Of a DNA stretch of 64,000 nucleotides, positions 28,700 through 37,690 are shown piece after piece. The position numbers and the translations under genes were made by a program. Below the pieces are notes generated by a model. That model was not told the DNA's origin, did no database searches, and was given only the letters and a program-made list of their open reading frames with translations. Source of the DNA: Staphylococcus simulans (GTDB lineage: Bacteria > Bacillota > Bacilli > Staphylococcales > Staphylococcaceae); contig NZ_PPRU01000045.1 in the NCBI RefSeq assembly GCF_002902285.1, forward strand, positions 62,001 through 126,000, written 5' to 3'. Each line of letters starts with the position of its first letter. Positions within the stretch are counted from its first letter, which is position 1.

Positions 28700-30058
28700 T
28701 TGTCCATTTTTAACCAGTTATTTAAAAGATCCAGTCCTCAACAAGGTATTGTCTTATTCTATTTGATTGCGATTATCGCAGCATTTTTGATGTTAAATTT
28801 ACCTGGCGTGCATAAGCCTGGTGTGCACGTGGATCCCATTGATACATTATTTGTGGCTGTATCAGGGATCAGTGTGACTGGATTGACACCTGTGACGATT
28901 GCCGATACATATTCGACTTTCGGACAAATTGTCATTATGATTATTTTAAATATCGGCGGTGTCGGCGTCATGGCATTAGGTACGGTGTTATGGCTCATTT
29001 TAGGTAAACATATCGGCTTACGTGAACGTCAGATGATTATGTTAGATAATAACCGCCATACGATGAGTGGTGCGGTTCAATTGATTATTGAAATTGTCAG
29101 AGCTGTCTTATTAATTGAACTTGTCGGTGCGCTATTACTGGCCTTTTATTTCTATAGAGATACCGCAGATATCCAATATGCGTTAATGCAGGGCTTCTTC
29201 GTTTCAGTGGCCTCTACAACTAACGCAGGACTCGATATTACAGGGAATTCATTGATTCCTTATGCGAATGATTATTTCGTACAAGCGATTGTGATGTTCT
29301 TGATTACACTGGGTTCTATCGGGTTCCCGGTACTATTAGAAATTAAAGCGTATATCAGTAATAGAAATCCGAACTTCCGCTTCTCATTATTTGCGAAAAT
29401 CACAACGATTACGTATTTCGCATTATTCTTATTCGGAACAGTGATGATTTTAATCTTAGAGATGGACAACACGTTGAAAGACGTCAGTTGGCATAAAGCA
29501 CTCTTTTATGCCATGTTCCAATCGACTACAACCAGAAGTGCCGGATTACAGACAGTAGACATCTCACAATTTACAGATGCGACCAACTCATTGATGGGGA
29601 CATTGATGTTTATAGGATCATCACCAAGTTCAGTAGGTGGGGGCATTCGAACAACGACATTTGCGATTCTGATTCTCTTTATTTTAAATTTCCGTACGGA
29701 TTCAGAACGTATTACCATCAAAGTCTTTAATAGAGAAATCTTACCGTCAGATATCCAAAAGACCTTTATGGTGTTTAGTGTTGCAACAATCTTATCACTA
29801 ACATCAATTGTGATTATTCAAGCAGTAGAAGGCAGTAAAATGTCTATTCTACAAGTCTTCTTTGAAGTCATGTCTGCATTCGGAACCTGTGGGTTATCGC
29901 TAGGTCTCTCGAGTGATGGTACAGATATCACCAAAGTGGTCTTGATGGTCTTGATGTTTATCGGGCGGGTTGGATTAATCTCCTTCATCTTAATGATTGG
30001 CGGCAGAAAAGAGCCTGTCTTGTATCACTATCCAAAAGAAAAAGTACAAATTGGTTAA
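28700..30058 (+). CDS. ktrD: Ktr-type potassium uptake channel subunit
   Basis: The 452-residue membrane protein of the TrkH/KtrB family has four M1-P-M2 repeats; the selectivity-filter glycines are visible in SGISVTGLTP, STTNAGLD, TTTRSAGLQT and SAFGTCGLSLG. It imports K+ with a separate RCK subunit (KtrA), which is not in this window. Position after htrA is that of S. aureus ktrD. The TTG start follows TTGAGGTGA, 17 bp after htrA, so both probably share a transcript. Confidence 0.93.
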   Translation: MSIFNQLFKRSSPQQGIVLFYLIAIIAAFLMLNLPGVHKPGVHVDPIDTLFVAVSGISVTGLTPVTIADTYSTFGQIVIMIILNIGGVGVMALGTVLWLILGKHIGLRERQMIMLDNNRHTMSGAVQLIIEIVRAVLLIELVGALLLAFYFYRDTADIQYALMQGFFVSVASTTNAGLDITGNSLIPYANDYFVQAIVMFLITLGSIGFPVLLEIKAYISNRNPNFRFSLFAKITTITYFALFLFGTVMILILEMDNTLKDVSWHKALFYAMFQSTTTRSAGLQTVDISQFTDATNSLMGTLMFIGSSPSSVGGGIRTTTFAILILFILNFRTDSERITIKVFNREILPSDIQKTFMVFSVATILSLTSIVIIQAVEGSKMSILQVFFEVMSAFGTCGLSLGLSSDGTDITKVVLMVLMFIGRVGLISFILMIGGRKEPVLYHYPKEKVQIG

Positions 30059-30124
30059 AAAGTAACCTAGTAGAAATTTAAATCACTTTCAACATCATTA
30101 AACATAGAAATAACTACAATAAAT

Positions 30125-30175
30125 AAAGCATGCGTTTGAAGCTCTGGATTGAGCTCAAACGCATGCTTTTTATAT
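30125..30175. terminator. Bidirectional terminator between ktrD and hisI
   Basis: The perfect 15-bp stem AAAGCATGCGTTTGA/TCAAACGCATGCTTT has an additional inner GAGC pairing and T-rich flanks on both strands, between convergent operons. Confidence 0.93.
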
Positions 30176-30193
30176 GCTTATTTAAAACAATTT

Positions 30194-30823
30194 TTACCAG
30201 TCTTGAACAGATTTACGTTCACCTTTGAAATTACCGCTTTTTTGATGTCTGCTTTGTAGAACTTGTTTCACATCATCTACAGTTACACCACAAGCGTGGA
30301 GTAACACAAAGAGGTGATATAAGACGTCAGCTGTCTCATTAGCTAATTCTTCTTGATCGTTCTTCATAGCAGCAATCACAACTTCAAATGCTTCTTCACC
30401 GAATTTCTTCGTGATTTTCTCAATACCTTCATTCAATAAGTAATGTGTATATGATTTGTCATCATCGCTGTTTGCGCGTGATTGCACAATGTCTTCTAAA
30501 CTATCGATAAAGAAAGGTGTTTCTGTATTGAAACAACTCGTTGAACCTGTATGACAAGTTGGACCATCTGGATTGACGAAGACTAATATTGTATCTTGAT
30601 CACAATCTAATTTAAGATCAACGACATGTTGGTAGTTGTGAGAAGACTCGCCTTTTTTCCATAGGCGTTCTTTGCTTCGAGAATAAAACCAACACACTTT
30701 ATCTTCTAAAGTTTTTTGATACGCTTCTTCATTCATATATCCCAGCATTAACACTTGTTTAGTTTGATAGTGTTGTAAGATTGCGGGTACTAATCCTTTT
30801 GAAAAGTCTGGTGTTATTGCCAT
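30194..30823 (-). CDS. hisI: Phosphoribosyl-AMP cyclohydrolase / phosphoribosyl-ATP pyrophosphatase HisIE
   Basis: The 209-residue bifunctional enzyme catalyses steps 2 and 3 of histidine synthesis. The N-terminal cyclohydrolase (1-105) has the metal-binding LDCDQDTILVFV and GPTCHTGSTSCF motifs; the C-terminal pyrophosphatase (115-205) has KKFGEEAFEVVIAA and ETADVLYHLFVLL. It is the last gene of the his operon, overlapping hisF by 10 bp. Confidence 0.96.
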   Translation of the reverse strand: MAITPDFSKGLVPAILQHYQTKQVLMLGYMNEEAYQKTLEDKVCWFYSRSKERLWKKGESSHNYQHVVDLKLDCDQDTILVFVNPDGPTCHTGSTSCFNTETPFFIDSLEDIVQSRANSDDDKSYTHYLLNEGIEKITKKFGEEAFEVVIAAMKNDQEELANETADVLYHLFVLLHACGVTVDDVKQVLQSRHQKSGNFKGERKSVQDW

Positions 30824-31578
30824 CTGACTTCAACTCCTTCTTCTTTTAGAAATGCTTTCACAGCGCCGACGGTTGTTTCTTTATCATGGAAAATGCTGGC
30901 AGCGAGGCCGGCTGAAACATCAGTTTCCTTAAATAAATCCGCAAAGTGTTGCGCATTGCCGCCACCGCCTGAAGCGATAATCGGAATAGATACACGGTCA
31001 TTGATTAATGATAATAAGCGGTGATCAAAACCTTGTTTGACACCATCGTAATCCATACTAGTCACAAGCAATTCACCAGCACCTAATGCTTCGACTTCTT
31101 GAACCCAGTCTAAAGTGCGTTTATCTGTACGTTGCTTACCGCCATGTGTATAACAGAACCAATCTTGTTTATCTTCTTCCCATTTCGCATCAATTGCGAC
31201 GCAAATGCATTGGGTACCGAATTTCTGACTTGCCTCCGCAATTAATTCTGGATTTCTTAATGCGCTAGAGTTTAATGAAACTTTATCTGCACCATGTTTT
31301 AACAAGATAGAGATATCTTCAACAGAATTGATACCGCCGCCGATGGTTAATGGGATAAACAGTTTAGAAGCAGTCTCTTCGATAATATCTAACATCATTT
31401 GATGACCACTTTCAGTACGTGAAATATCTAAGAAAACAAGTTCGTCTGCTAGTTCTTGGTTATAGTACGCTGCCATTTCCACAGGGTCGCCGATATCACG
31501 CAATCCTTTAAACTTCACACCTTTGACGACACGACCGTCTTTGACATCAAGACAAGGGATGATACGCTTTTTTATCAT
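30814..31578 (-). CDS. hisF: Imidazole glycerol phosphate synthase cyclase subunit HisF
   Basis: The 254-residue TIM barrel uses ammonia from HisH to form imidazole glycerol phosphate and AICAR. Active-site segments [16 protein letters not shown] (Asp11) and [16 protein letters not shown] (Asp130 equivalent) are present. Start at 31578 (MIKKRI) follows GGAGGGATT and overlaps the hisA stop by 4 bp. Confidence 0.97.
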   Translation of the reverse strand: MIKKRIIPCLDVKDGRVVKGVKFKGLRDIGDPVEMAAYYNQELADELVFLDISRTESGHQMMLDIIEETASKLFIPLTIGGGINSVEDISILLKHGADKVSLNSSALRNPELIAEASQKFGTQCICVAIDAKWEEDKQDWFCYTHGGKQRTDKRTLDWVQEVEALGAGELLVTSMDYDGVKQGFDHRLLSLINDRVSIPIIASGGGGNAQHFADLFKETDVSAGLAASIFHDKETTVGAVKAFLKEEGVEVRWQ

Positions 31579-32279
31579 TCTAATCCCTCCCAAAAGGCTT
31601 CAGTATTCGCAGCTTTGCCGACGATGGCCGCATGTACACCATCCGCTTCTAAACGCTTCAAATCATCAGAACTGCGGATTCCGCCAGATGCGACGACGGG
31701 TAGGGCAGTCGCTTGCGCAAGTTGTTTCGTTAATTCGAAGTTCGGTCCTTCTAATTTACCGTCTTTCGAAATATCTGTATAAATCAAGCCACCAAGCGGT
31801 AAGTGTTCAATGGTCTTAACGAATTCAAATAAGTTCAATCCTGTTTCTTCTAACCATCCGTTAACTTTGATTTCGTCAACATAAGCGTCTACAGATAGAT
31901 AAATACGATTTGGAAACTGTTCAGCAGCTGTTTTAAGCCATGCGGTATCTTGAATACCTTTCGTTCCGACAATTACATAAGCGACACCTTTATTGAAATA
32001 ATCTTCAATCGTTTCAGTAGAACGGATACCGCCGCCAACTTCAATTGGCAAATCTGTTAAACCAACAAGTTGTTCAATATAATCCGCTTCAACAGGTTGT
32101 TTAGTTTTCGCAGCGATTAAATCGATAACATGGATACGTTTCACACATTTATAACTACTATAGAATTGAACGGCTTCTTCTGCAGTTCTCGCCATCGCTT
32201 CTTTCGTTTCATACTCACCTTCAGTTAAACGCACACTTTGTGAATCGATTAAATCAATTGCTGGCCATACTTCAATCAT
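31575..32279 (-). CDS. hisA: ProFAR isomerase HisA
   Basis: The 234-residue TIM barrel performs the Amadori rearrangement of ProFAR. The N-terminal catalytic Asp is in [19 protein letters not shown], and [18 protein letters not shown] carries the second; both phosphate loops (VGGGIRS, ASGGIRS) are visible. It overlaps hisH by 8 bp and hisF by 4 bp. Confidence 0.96.
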   Translation of the reverse strand: MIEVWPAIDLIDSQSVRLTEGEYETKEAMARTAEEAVQFYSSYKCVKRIHVIDLIAAKTKQPVEADYIEQLVGLTDLPIEVGGGIRSTETIEDYFNKGVAYVIVGTKGIQDTAWLKTAAEQFPNRIYLSVDAYVDEIKVNGWLEETGLNLFEFVKTIEHLPLGGLIYTDISKDGKLEGPNFELTKQLAQATALPVVASGGIRSSDDLKRLEADGVHAAIVGKAANTEAFWEGLE

Positions 32280-32853
32280 GAATAAAACCGCCTTTCAATG
32301 CTTGGTCTAAAATAGCTAATCCGAAATCACCGCTTTTTTCTGGATGAAATTGGATGCCGATTTTATTATCTTTTTGGACAATGGCGGTAATCGGCAGACC
32401 ATATTCCGCTGTCGCAATAATCGGTGCAGGTGTTTGAACGTAATAAGAGTGAATAAAGTAAACGTCTTTATCTAAAAGAGGGTGTTTACTTTCTAAATTA
32501 TTCCAACCTAAGTGCGGTACAGGGTATGGTGTATCAATCGGCACGACACGACCAGGAATCATACCTAAACCCTCTACATCGCCTTCATCACTGTGTTCAA
32601 ACATCAGCTGCATACCTAAACAAATACCGATCATCGGTTTCTTGTCTTGAAGCTCAATCAGTAACTTATCTAGGCCAGAAGCTTTGAGTGCTGTCATCGC
32701 ATCTTTAAAATGACCGACACCTGGTAAGATAATATGCGAGCTTTCTTTAATTGTGTCAAAATCGCTTGTCAGTTGTACATCGTAGCCTAAGTGATTGACC
32801 GCGCGTTCAACATTTTTGATATTTCCGACACCATAGTCTACAATCGCGATCAT
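32272..32853 (-). CDS. hisH: Imidazole glycerol phosphate synthase glutaminase subunit HisH
   Basis: The 193-residue class I glutamine amidotransferase supplies ammonia to HisF. The nucleophile Cys is in [12 protein letters not shown], and the His-Glu pair is in [11 protein letters not shown]. Complete, overlapping hisB by 4 bp. Confidence 0.97.
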   Translation of the reverse strand: MIAIVDYGVGNIKNVERAVNHLGYDVQLTSDFDTIKESSHIILPGVGHFKDAMTALKASGLDKLLIELQDKKPMIGICLGMQLMFEHSDEGDVEGLGMIPGRVVPIDTPYPVPHLGWNNLESKHPLLDKDVYFIHSYYVQTPAPIIATAEYGLPITAIVQKDNKIGIQFHPEKSGDFGLAILDQALKGGFIHD

Positions 32854-33431
32854 TCAATCACTCCTTTAGAGGAAGGCACACCTTGTGTATCGCTTTCTGA
32901 AAGTGCGATTTTTAAACTGCGCGCAAAGGCTTTAAAAATCGCTTCAATTTCATGATGCGTATTACCGCCGCGGATTAAATCAATGTGTGTTGTCAAACGG
33001 GCATTAATCACAAGCGCTCTAAAGAATTCTTCGACAAGTTCTGTATCGAATGTACCGACTTTCTCTTTAGAGAATTCGGCATTAAATGATAAGAAAGGAC
33101 GTCCACTGATATCTGTAACGACACGTGCTAACGTTTCATCCATTGGAATATAGAAAGTACCGTATCGTGTAAAAGATGTTTTATCACGAACAGCTTCTAA
33201 TAATAATTGACCTAACACAATTCCGATATCTTCTGTTGTGTGATGATCATCAACATAGGTATCACCCTCAACTTTTAACTGAAGGGCAATACCGCTATGG
33301 AAGCTGAACAAAGTCAACATATGGTCTAAGAAGCCAACCCCTGTTGAAATCGATGTTTCTGATTGATTGGTAAAATCTAGCGTTGCTTCTATAGAGGTCT
33401 CTTTAGTTGCGCGTGTTTTATGATAAGTCAT
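32850..33431 (-). CDS. hisB: Imidazoleglycerol-phosphate dehydratase HisB
   Basis: The 193-residue monofunctional dehydratase has the two metal-binding repeats DDHHTTEDIG and NTHHEIEAIFK. No histidinol-phosphatase domain is fused, unlike the enterobacterial enzyme. The start at 33431 (MTYHKT) follows GGAGTGAAC; a longer frame upstream lies inside hisC and lacks family similarity. It overlaps hisC by 14 bp. Confidence 0.96.
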   Translation of the reverse strand: MTYHKTRATKETSIEATLDFTNQSETSISTGVGFLDHMLTLFSFHSGIALQLKVEGDTYVDDHHTTEDIGIVLGQLLLEAVRDKTSFTRYGTFYIPMDETLARVVTDISGRPFLSFNAEFSKEKVGTFDTELVEEFFRALVINARLTTHIDLIRGGNTHHEIEAIFKAFARSLKIALSESDTQGVPSSKGVIE

Positions 33432-34413
33432 TTTGTTCACTCCATTCCTTGATGATTTGTGAGAGTTGATCGAGTTCTTGATCTGTCGCAATAGAATAAC
33501 GGACAGCTTCATTTAATTCAGGTTCATCATAAATACGTGGTTTAAAACCATGTTCCATCACGTATTCACCTAAACTGCGTGCTTTTGGTCCATATGTGAA
33601 GACAAAGTTTGCTTTAGATGGAATCACTTTTAAATCATTGCTGTGGTAAGGTTTGAAAATATCATTAAGTTTACGACATAAGTAACGTTGTTCTGCGATC
33701 AGATTCATAACGCGTTTAGTATCTTTAAATAATGTTTCCGCTAGTGTTAAAGATAAAGTGCTCATCGGATACGGGTGTGCGAAACGATTTAATAATTGAA
33801 TCGTTTTTGGTGTTGAAATCACGACACCGATACGTAAGCCAGCTAACGCGAAGGCTTTACTTAATGTTTTCATGACGATGATATGATCTTCTAACGCTAC
33901 TTCAATCGGTTCGCCAAATTCAATATAAGCTTCATCAATGACAAAGTAACCGCCAAGTGCTTTCATTTTGTCGCTGATAGCTTTCAAGAAATTGAAAGGA
34001 TATTGTTCGCCTGTTGGGTTATGTGGCACGCTCATGATAAAGAAAGCAGGTTGAACGTCATCAATACGGTTTAAAATCGTTTCGAGTGAGAAGCGGAAAT
34101 CTTGGTCGCATGAGACATATTCAATGTCACGCTCAGTTTGGCGCGCAAATTCGGTATACATAACAAAATCTGGGCTTAACGTAAGTACTGGGCCTTCTGG
34201 CAGAGCTAACATACATTTTTGAATCCATTCATCAGATCCGTTCGCAGCTAAAACTTGATTGGTATTTAAATTATAAAAATCCGCGTATGCTTTAAGAAAA
34301 TCATTATATTGTGTTTCTGGGTAGACGCGAAAATCTGTATAATTAATGACTTCTGCAATTTCTGATTTAGAAAGTGCAGGAATCGGGCTTTCGTTTTTAT
34401 CAATATAAATCAA
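33418..34413 (-). CDS. hisC: Histidinol-phosphate aminotransferase HisC
   Basis: The 331-residue PLP enzyme is somewhat shorter than the usual 350-360 residues but contains the fold-type I landmarks SVPHNPTGEQYP, VIDEAYIEFGE and the PLP lysine in MKTLSKAFALAGLRIG. The start is TTG, directly after the hisD stop (TAATTG), with GGAGGAATC at good spacing. Confidence 0.95.
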   Translation of the reverse strand: MIYIDKNESPIPALSKSEIAEVINYTDFRVYPETQYNDFLKAYADFYNLNTNQVLAANGSDEWIQKCMLALPEGPVLTLSPDFVMYTEFARQTERDIEYVSCDQDFRFSLETILNRIDDVQPAFFIMSVPHNPTGEQYPFNFLKAISDKMKALGGYFVIDEAYIEFGEPIEVALEDHIIVMKTLSKAFALAGLRIGVVISTPKTIQLLNRFAHPYPMSTLSLTLAETLFKDTKRVMNLIAEQRYLCRKLNDIFKPYHSNDLKVIPSKANFVFTYGPKARSLGEYVMEHGFKPRIYDEPELNEAVRYSIATDQELDQLSQIIKEWSEQNDLS

Positions 34414-35667
34414 TTATGATTCCTCCTGTTCTACTCTGACTTTAACTGAGGCTTCATGTTGGTATAAGCCTTCTTCATGGGCGATTGTCATAGCGCCTTC
34501 TGCAAGGTTGTTGAAGGCTTGTTGGTCGTAACGGATTACAGAGTGACTTGTGAGGAAGTCATTGACTGTTAAACCGTTTGTGAAGCGGGATGTTTGGTTA
34601 GTAGGCAAGACGTGGCTTGGCCCTGCATTATAATCGCCTAAAGCTTCAGGTGCATAAGAACCTAAGAACATTGCGCCAGCATATTTGATTTTGTTGATGT
34701 AATAGTCAGGTTCTTTTGTTTGAATTGATAAATGTTCAGGTGCGACATAGTTTGCGATTTCTATATTGTCTTCGATACTTTCAGTCAAAATAGGGTAGTG
34801 GAAGTCTCGTACACTTGGTTCGATAATCGCTTTTCTTGGGGCATTGTTGATAGCCTTTGGTAATAACGCTTCTACTTCTTCTAATAAAGATTGACTTGTA
34901 GATAATAAGAAAGTACGTGCACGCTCATCGTGTTCAGCTTGTGCTAAGATATCTTGAACAATAAATTCAGGACGAGATGTTTCATCTGCGATAATCATAA
35001 TCTCGCTTGGTCCAGCGATTTGATCAATACCGACATAGCCATAAAGTAATTGTTTCGCTAACGCAACAAACTGATTACCTGGTCCGACGATCTTATCAAC
35101 TTTAGGTACAGTTTCCGTACCAAAGGCTAACGCCGCAATACTTTGTGCACCGCCGACTTGGAAAATACGATCGACACCCGCAATTTTACAAGCTGCTAGA
35201 ATACTTGGTTTAATGCCTTCAGCTTGTGGAGGTGTCACTGCGATAATTTCTTTGACCCCTGCAACTTTAGCAAGTGTCGCAGTCATTAAAACAGTCGAAG
35301 GATAAGCGGCTTTACCGCCTGGAACATAAATACCGACACTTTCAAGCGGGTTATAAATTTCGCTTGTGTATTCACCGATGACATCTTCATGTTTGATACG
35401 TTCTTGGAATGCTTTGATATTTTCAAAGCTTTGTGTCAAAGCTTCACGTAATTCTGGTGAGATTTGAGTCAAGCTGGCTTCAATATCCGCTTGCGGTACT
35501 TCTAATTGTGAAAGTTCGACACCGTCAAATTGTTTATTATAGTCAAATAAGGCTTTGTCTTGATTCTTTTTGACGTTTTGAATGATTGTGTTGACTTGGT
35601 CGATTAATGATTGTTCGATATCTGAAACGTTTTGGAAACGCGCATAAAATTCAGTTTTATTAAGCAT
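34414..35667 (-). CDS. hisD: Histidinol dehydrogenase HisD
   Basis: The 417-residue zinc enzyme oxidises histidinol to histidine in two NAD-dependent steps. Hallmarks are VGIYVPGGKAAYPSTVLM, GPSEIMIIADE, QAEHDERA and the C-terminal HVLPTNQTSRF. Start 35667 (MLNKTEF) overlaps the end of hisG by 8 bp and has GGGGG upstream. Confidence 0.97.
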   Translation of the reverse strand: MLNKTEFYARFQNVSDIEQSLIDQVNTIIQNVKKNQDKALFDYNKQFDGVELSQLEVPQADIEASLTQISPELREALTQSFENIKAFQERIKHEDVIGEYTSEIYNPLESVGIYVPGGKAAYPSTVLMTATLAKVAGVKEIIAVTPPQAEGIKPSILAACKIAGVDRIFQVGGAQSIAALAFGTETVPKVDKIVGPGNQFVALAKQLLYGYVGIDQIAGPSEIMIIADETSRPEFIVQDILAQAEHDERARTFLLSTSQSLLEEVEALLPKAINNAPRKAIIEPSVRDFHYPILTESIEDNIEIANYVAPEHLSIQTKEPDYYINKIKYAGAMFLGSYAPEALGDYNAGPSHVLPTNQTSRFTNGLTVNDFLTSHSVIRYDQQAFNNLAEGAMTIAHEEGLYQHEASVKVRVEQEES

Positions 35668-36274
35668 GTATAGAAACCCCCAGTTGTGTAATGAATTGAT
35701 TAATAGCGTCTGATTTACTGAAGAAAGCATGTTTATTGGTAATTAATTTCGCATTTACATTACCAATTTGTTCACGTTCTTCTAATCCGTTAGATTTAAG
35801 TGTTGTACCTGTTTGGACGATATCCACGATAGCATCGACCATATTGACGACAGCTGCGAGTTCCACTGATCCAGATAAAGGAATGATGCTGACATCTTGA
35901 CCGAGTTGATTGAAATATTGGCGTGTAGTATTAACGTAAGTCGTCGCAACACGATTGATATCTGTCACACCAGGTTTGGCTGCTACAGAAAAGTGGCATT
36001 GACCGAATGGTAAATCGATATAGTTATTCACATTATGATTTGGCTTTTCACTTAAGATATCACTGCCGGTAATCCCTAAATCTGCGATACCTTCTTCAAC
36101 ATAAGTAGGGACATCTGTTCCTTTAACTAAAATGAATTTAATATCTTTTACGGTAATCTGCAGCTTACGTTCACGTTGATGTAAAGCTTCTGCCCATATA
36201 GGATTGTTGTTGCGTTCTAAAAATGCGATGAAGTCTTTGAGTAATCTCCCTTTGCTGAGGGCAATCGTTAACAT
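35660..36274 (-). CDS. hisG: ATP phosphoribosyltransferase, short form HisG
   Basis: The 204-residue catalytic subunit of the first pathway step lacks the C-terminal regulatory domain of long HisG, so it needs HisZ, which is encoded just upstream. Visible are ALSKGRLL at the N-terminus, GITGSDIL, and the PRPP-binding DIVQTGTTLKSNGL. The start ATG follows TTAGGAGGAAC. Confidence 0.97.
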   Translation of the reverse strand: MLTIALSKGRLLKDFIAFLERNNNPIWAEALHQRERKLQITVKDIKFILVKGTDVPTYVEEGIADLGITGSDILSEKPNHNVNNYIDLPFGQCHFSVAAKPGVTDINRVATTYVNTTRQYFNQLGQDVSIIPLSGSVELAAVVNMVDAIVDIVQTGTTLKSNGLEEREQIGNVNAKLITNKHAFFSKSDAINQFITQLGVSIHA

Positions 36275-36286
36275 AATTTGTTCCTC

Positions 36287-37117
36287 CTAATCTAATTGAA
36301 TCCCAAAACCGAAACCATCGATTGTTCCACTGTAATGACCGCCTGACATTATCGGTTCAGACTGGCTATTTTCAAACAGCTGCATAAAGCTGCCGATATA
36401 GTAAGTTTTCGGTGGCATTGTTGTTACATCTAAGTGAATCGTTTGGATGCCTGCACGTTTCAATTCTTCTGACCATCGTAATAAAGATAAGTATGTCGGA
36501 TGATCGTTAGGGATAATATTTCGAATATAATCCAGTTGCAAATGAGTCGGTTGTTTCAATAAACCTAAAAGTTTATGACCTTTAGGCAACTGCTGATTAA
36601 GTTCAGAAAGGTTACGTTCATTAATCAATTGTAAGATTTTTGGTGTGCGTTCTTCTTCACTAAGCAACAACGATAACAGTTGATAGTGACCAATCACCGC
36701 AAAATCTACCTCTCGTTTCATTTCCTTTTGAACAAATCCCAACATTAACTGAAAGCTCGTCAACATTTCTTGGTAAGTCGGATGAAATACTTCAATACCT
36801 AAGTTTGTGCTGATATGTTCATTGTTTGCGATAGGGCCTGCATATACGGCTTGTTTTAAATTTAAAGCATACGTTCTGACATAATGTTGAAGTTGATCTG
36901 TCCAGTCATTACGAAGCGCAAAGAAATTTTGACCATTTTTCCAAATACTGCGCGTTCCCATACTTTCTAAATCATCTTGCGTCAACTGTTGCCAATTCAA
37001 ACGTTCAATAAAATGCAGGTCTATCACTTCATATTGATGAGATTGGAAATATTTTAAAAAGCGGAGTTCCAAATCTTTTCGTTTAAGCACTTTATCTTGG
37101 TATTCGATGTATTCCAT
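36287..37117 (-). CDS. hisZ: ATP phosphoribosyltransferase regulatory subunit HisZ
   Basis: The 276-residue histidyl-tRNA-synthetase paralogue lacks the anticodon domain and confers histidine feedback inhibition on short HisG. It is shorter than typical HisZ (about 320-390) but has class II aaRS remnants (LRNDWTDQLQHYVRTYAL, GGHYSGTIDGFGFGIQL). It is the first gene of the operon, with GAGGAAC upstream and a well-formed promoter further up. Confidence 0.9.
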   Translation of the reverse strand: MEYIEYQDKVLKRKDLELRFLKYFQSHQYEVIDLHFIERLNWQQLTQDDLESMGTRSIWKNGQNFFALRNDWTDQLQHYVRTYALNLKQAVYAGPIANNEHISTNLGIEVFHPTYQEMLTSFQLMLGFVQKEMKREVDFAVIGHYQLLSLLLSEEERTPKILQLINERNLSELNQQLPKGHKLLGLLKQPTHLQLDYIRNIIPNDHPTYLSLLRWSEELKRAGIQTIHLDVTTMPPKTYYIGSFMQLFENSQSEPIMSGGHYSGTIDGFGFGIQLD

Positions 37118-37169
37118 TTATAGTTCCTCACTTCCATCAACGCTTTCACTCTCTACCGAACTAAAGCGT

Positions 37170-37216
37170 ATTGATTTAATGACGTAATCATAGCACGAAA
37201 TCACAGTTAAATCAAT
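37170..37216 (-). promoter_or_regulatory. his operon promoter with flanking inverted repeat
   Basis: On the minus strand TTGATT (plus 37210-37215) and TATGAT (plus 37187-37192, TG-extended) are 17 bp apart. A perfect 10-bp inverted repeat ATTGATTTAA (37170-37179)/TTAAATCAAT (37207-37216) brackets the -10, and one arm covers the -35, as expected for a repressor operator. Confidence 0.7.
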
Positions 37217-37282
37217 AGAATATTCAGAATATGATAATTATTACGAAAAGACTTATTAATGTAAGAATATTCAGAAAATTTA

Positions 37283-37312
37283 TTGACGCTAGCGGGTTTT
37301 TTATTTTATATT
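37283..37312 (+). promoter_or_regulatory. Promoter of the lactococcin-972-like gene
   Basis: TTGACG (37283-37288) and TATATT (37307-37312) are 18 bp apart, 41 bp before the start codon. Confidence 0.65.
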
Positions 37313-37353
37313 ATTTTTAATAGATAGAGAACGTTTTAAAAAACGGTGTTTTC

Positions 37354-37638
37354 ATGAAAAAGTATGTTGCTAGAACAATAATTATTGCCACTTTATTACT
37401 AGGAATGGGAACAACTACAATTGCAAATGCTTACGAATGGGCAGAAGGTGGAAAATGGAGTCATGGAATAGGCTCAACATATGTTTGGTCATATTACACA
37501 CATAATAGTTATGGTCATGATTCTACAGCAATCGGCAAATATCGTTCAGATAGTGGCTATACCACTGCTGGAAAACAAGCACGTGCATCTGCGAAAAAAG
37601 CTTGGTGGGGTAACCAAGCATATTATAGAGTGTATTAG
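37354..37638 (+). CDS. Lactococcin 972 family bacteriocin precursor
   Basis: The 94-residue product has a Sec signal peptide (1-26, cleavage after ANA) and a 68-residue mature peptide rich in Gly, Tyr, Ser, His and Trp with no Cys. The spacing of WSHGIGSTYVWSYY, HDST, a central SGYTTAGKQARASAKK and the aromatic end AYYRVY matches the lactococcin 972 family, whose founding member binds lipid II and blocks septum formation. Family loci usually encode a multi-pass membrane protein and an ABC ATPase downstream for immunity/export; none intact is present here. Shine-Dalgarno is weak (CGGTG). Activity is inferred only. Confidence 0.8.
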   Translation: MKKYVARTIIIATLLLGMGTTTIANAYEWAEGGKWSHGIGSTYVWSYYTHNSYGHDSTAIGKYRSDSGYTTAGKQARASAKKAWWGNQAYYRVY

Positions 37639-37657
37639 AATATCATTTAAAAAGAGT

Positions 37658-37690
37658 GGGGCTGGGACATAAATCCAGCCCCTTTTATAT
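37658..37690 (+). terminator. Intrinsic terminator after the bacteriocin gene (GGGGCTGG...CCAGCCCC element)
   Basis: The perfect 8-bp stem GGGGCTGG/CCAGCCCC with loop GACATAAAT is followed by TTTTATATTTT. The GGGCTGGGACATAAATCC sequence is an intergenic hairpin I know to be widely dispersed in staphylococcal genomes. Confidence 0.9.

Noticed and set aside
37481-37672. Second open frame overlapping the bacteriocin gene
   Set aside because: It lacks a ribosome-binding site and runs into the terminator; the bacteriocin frame has the signal peptide and family pattern.
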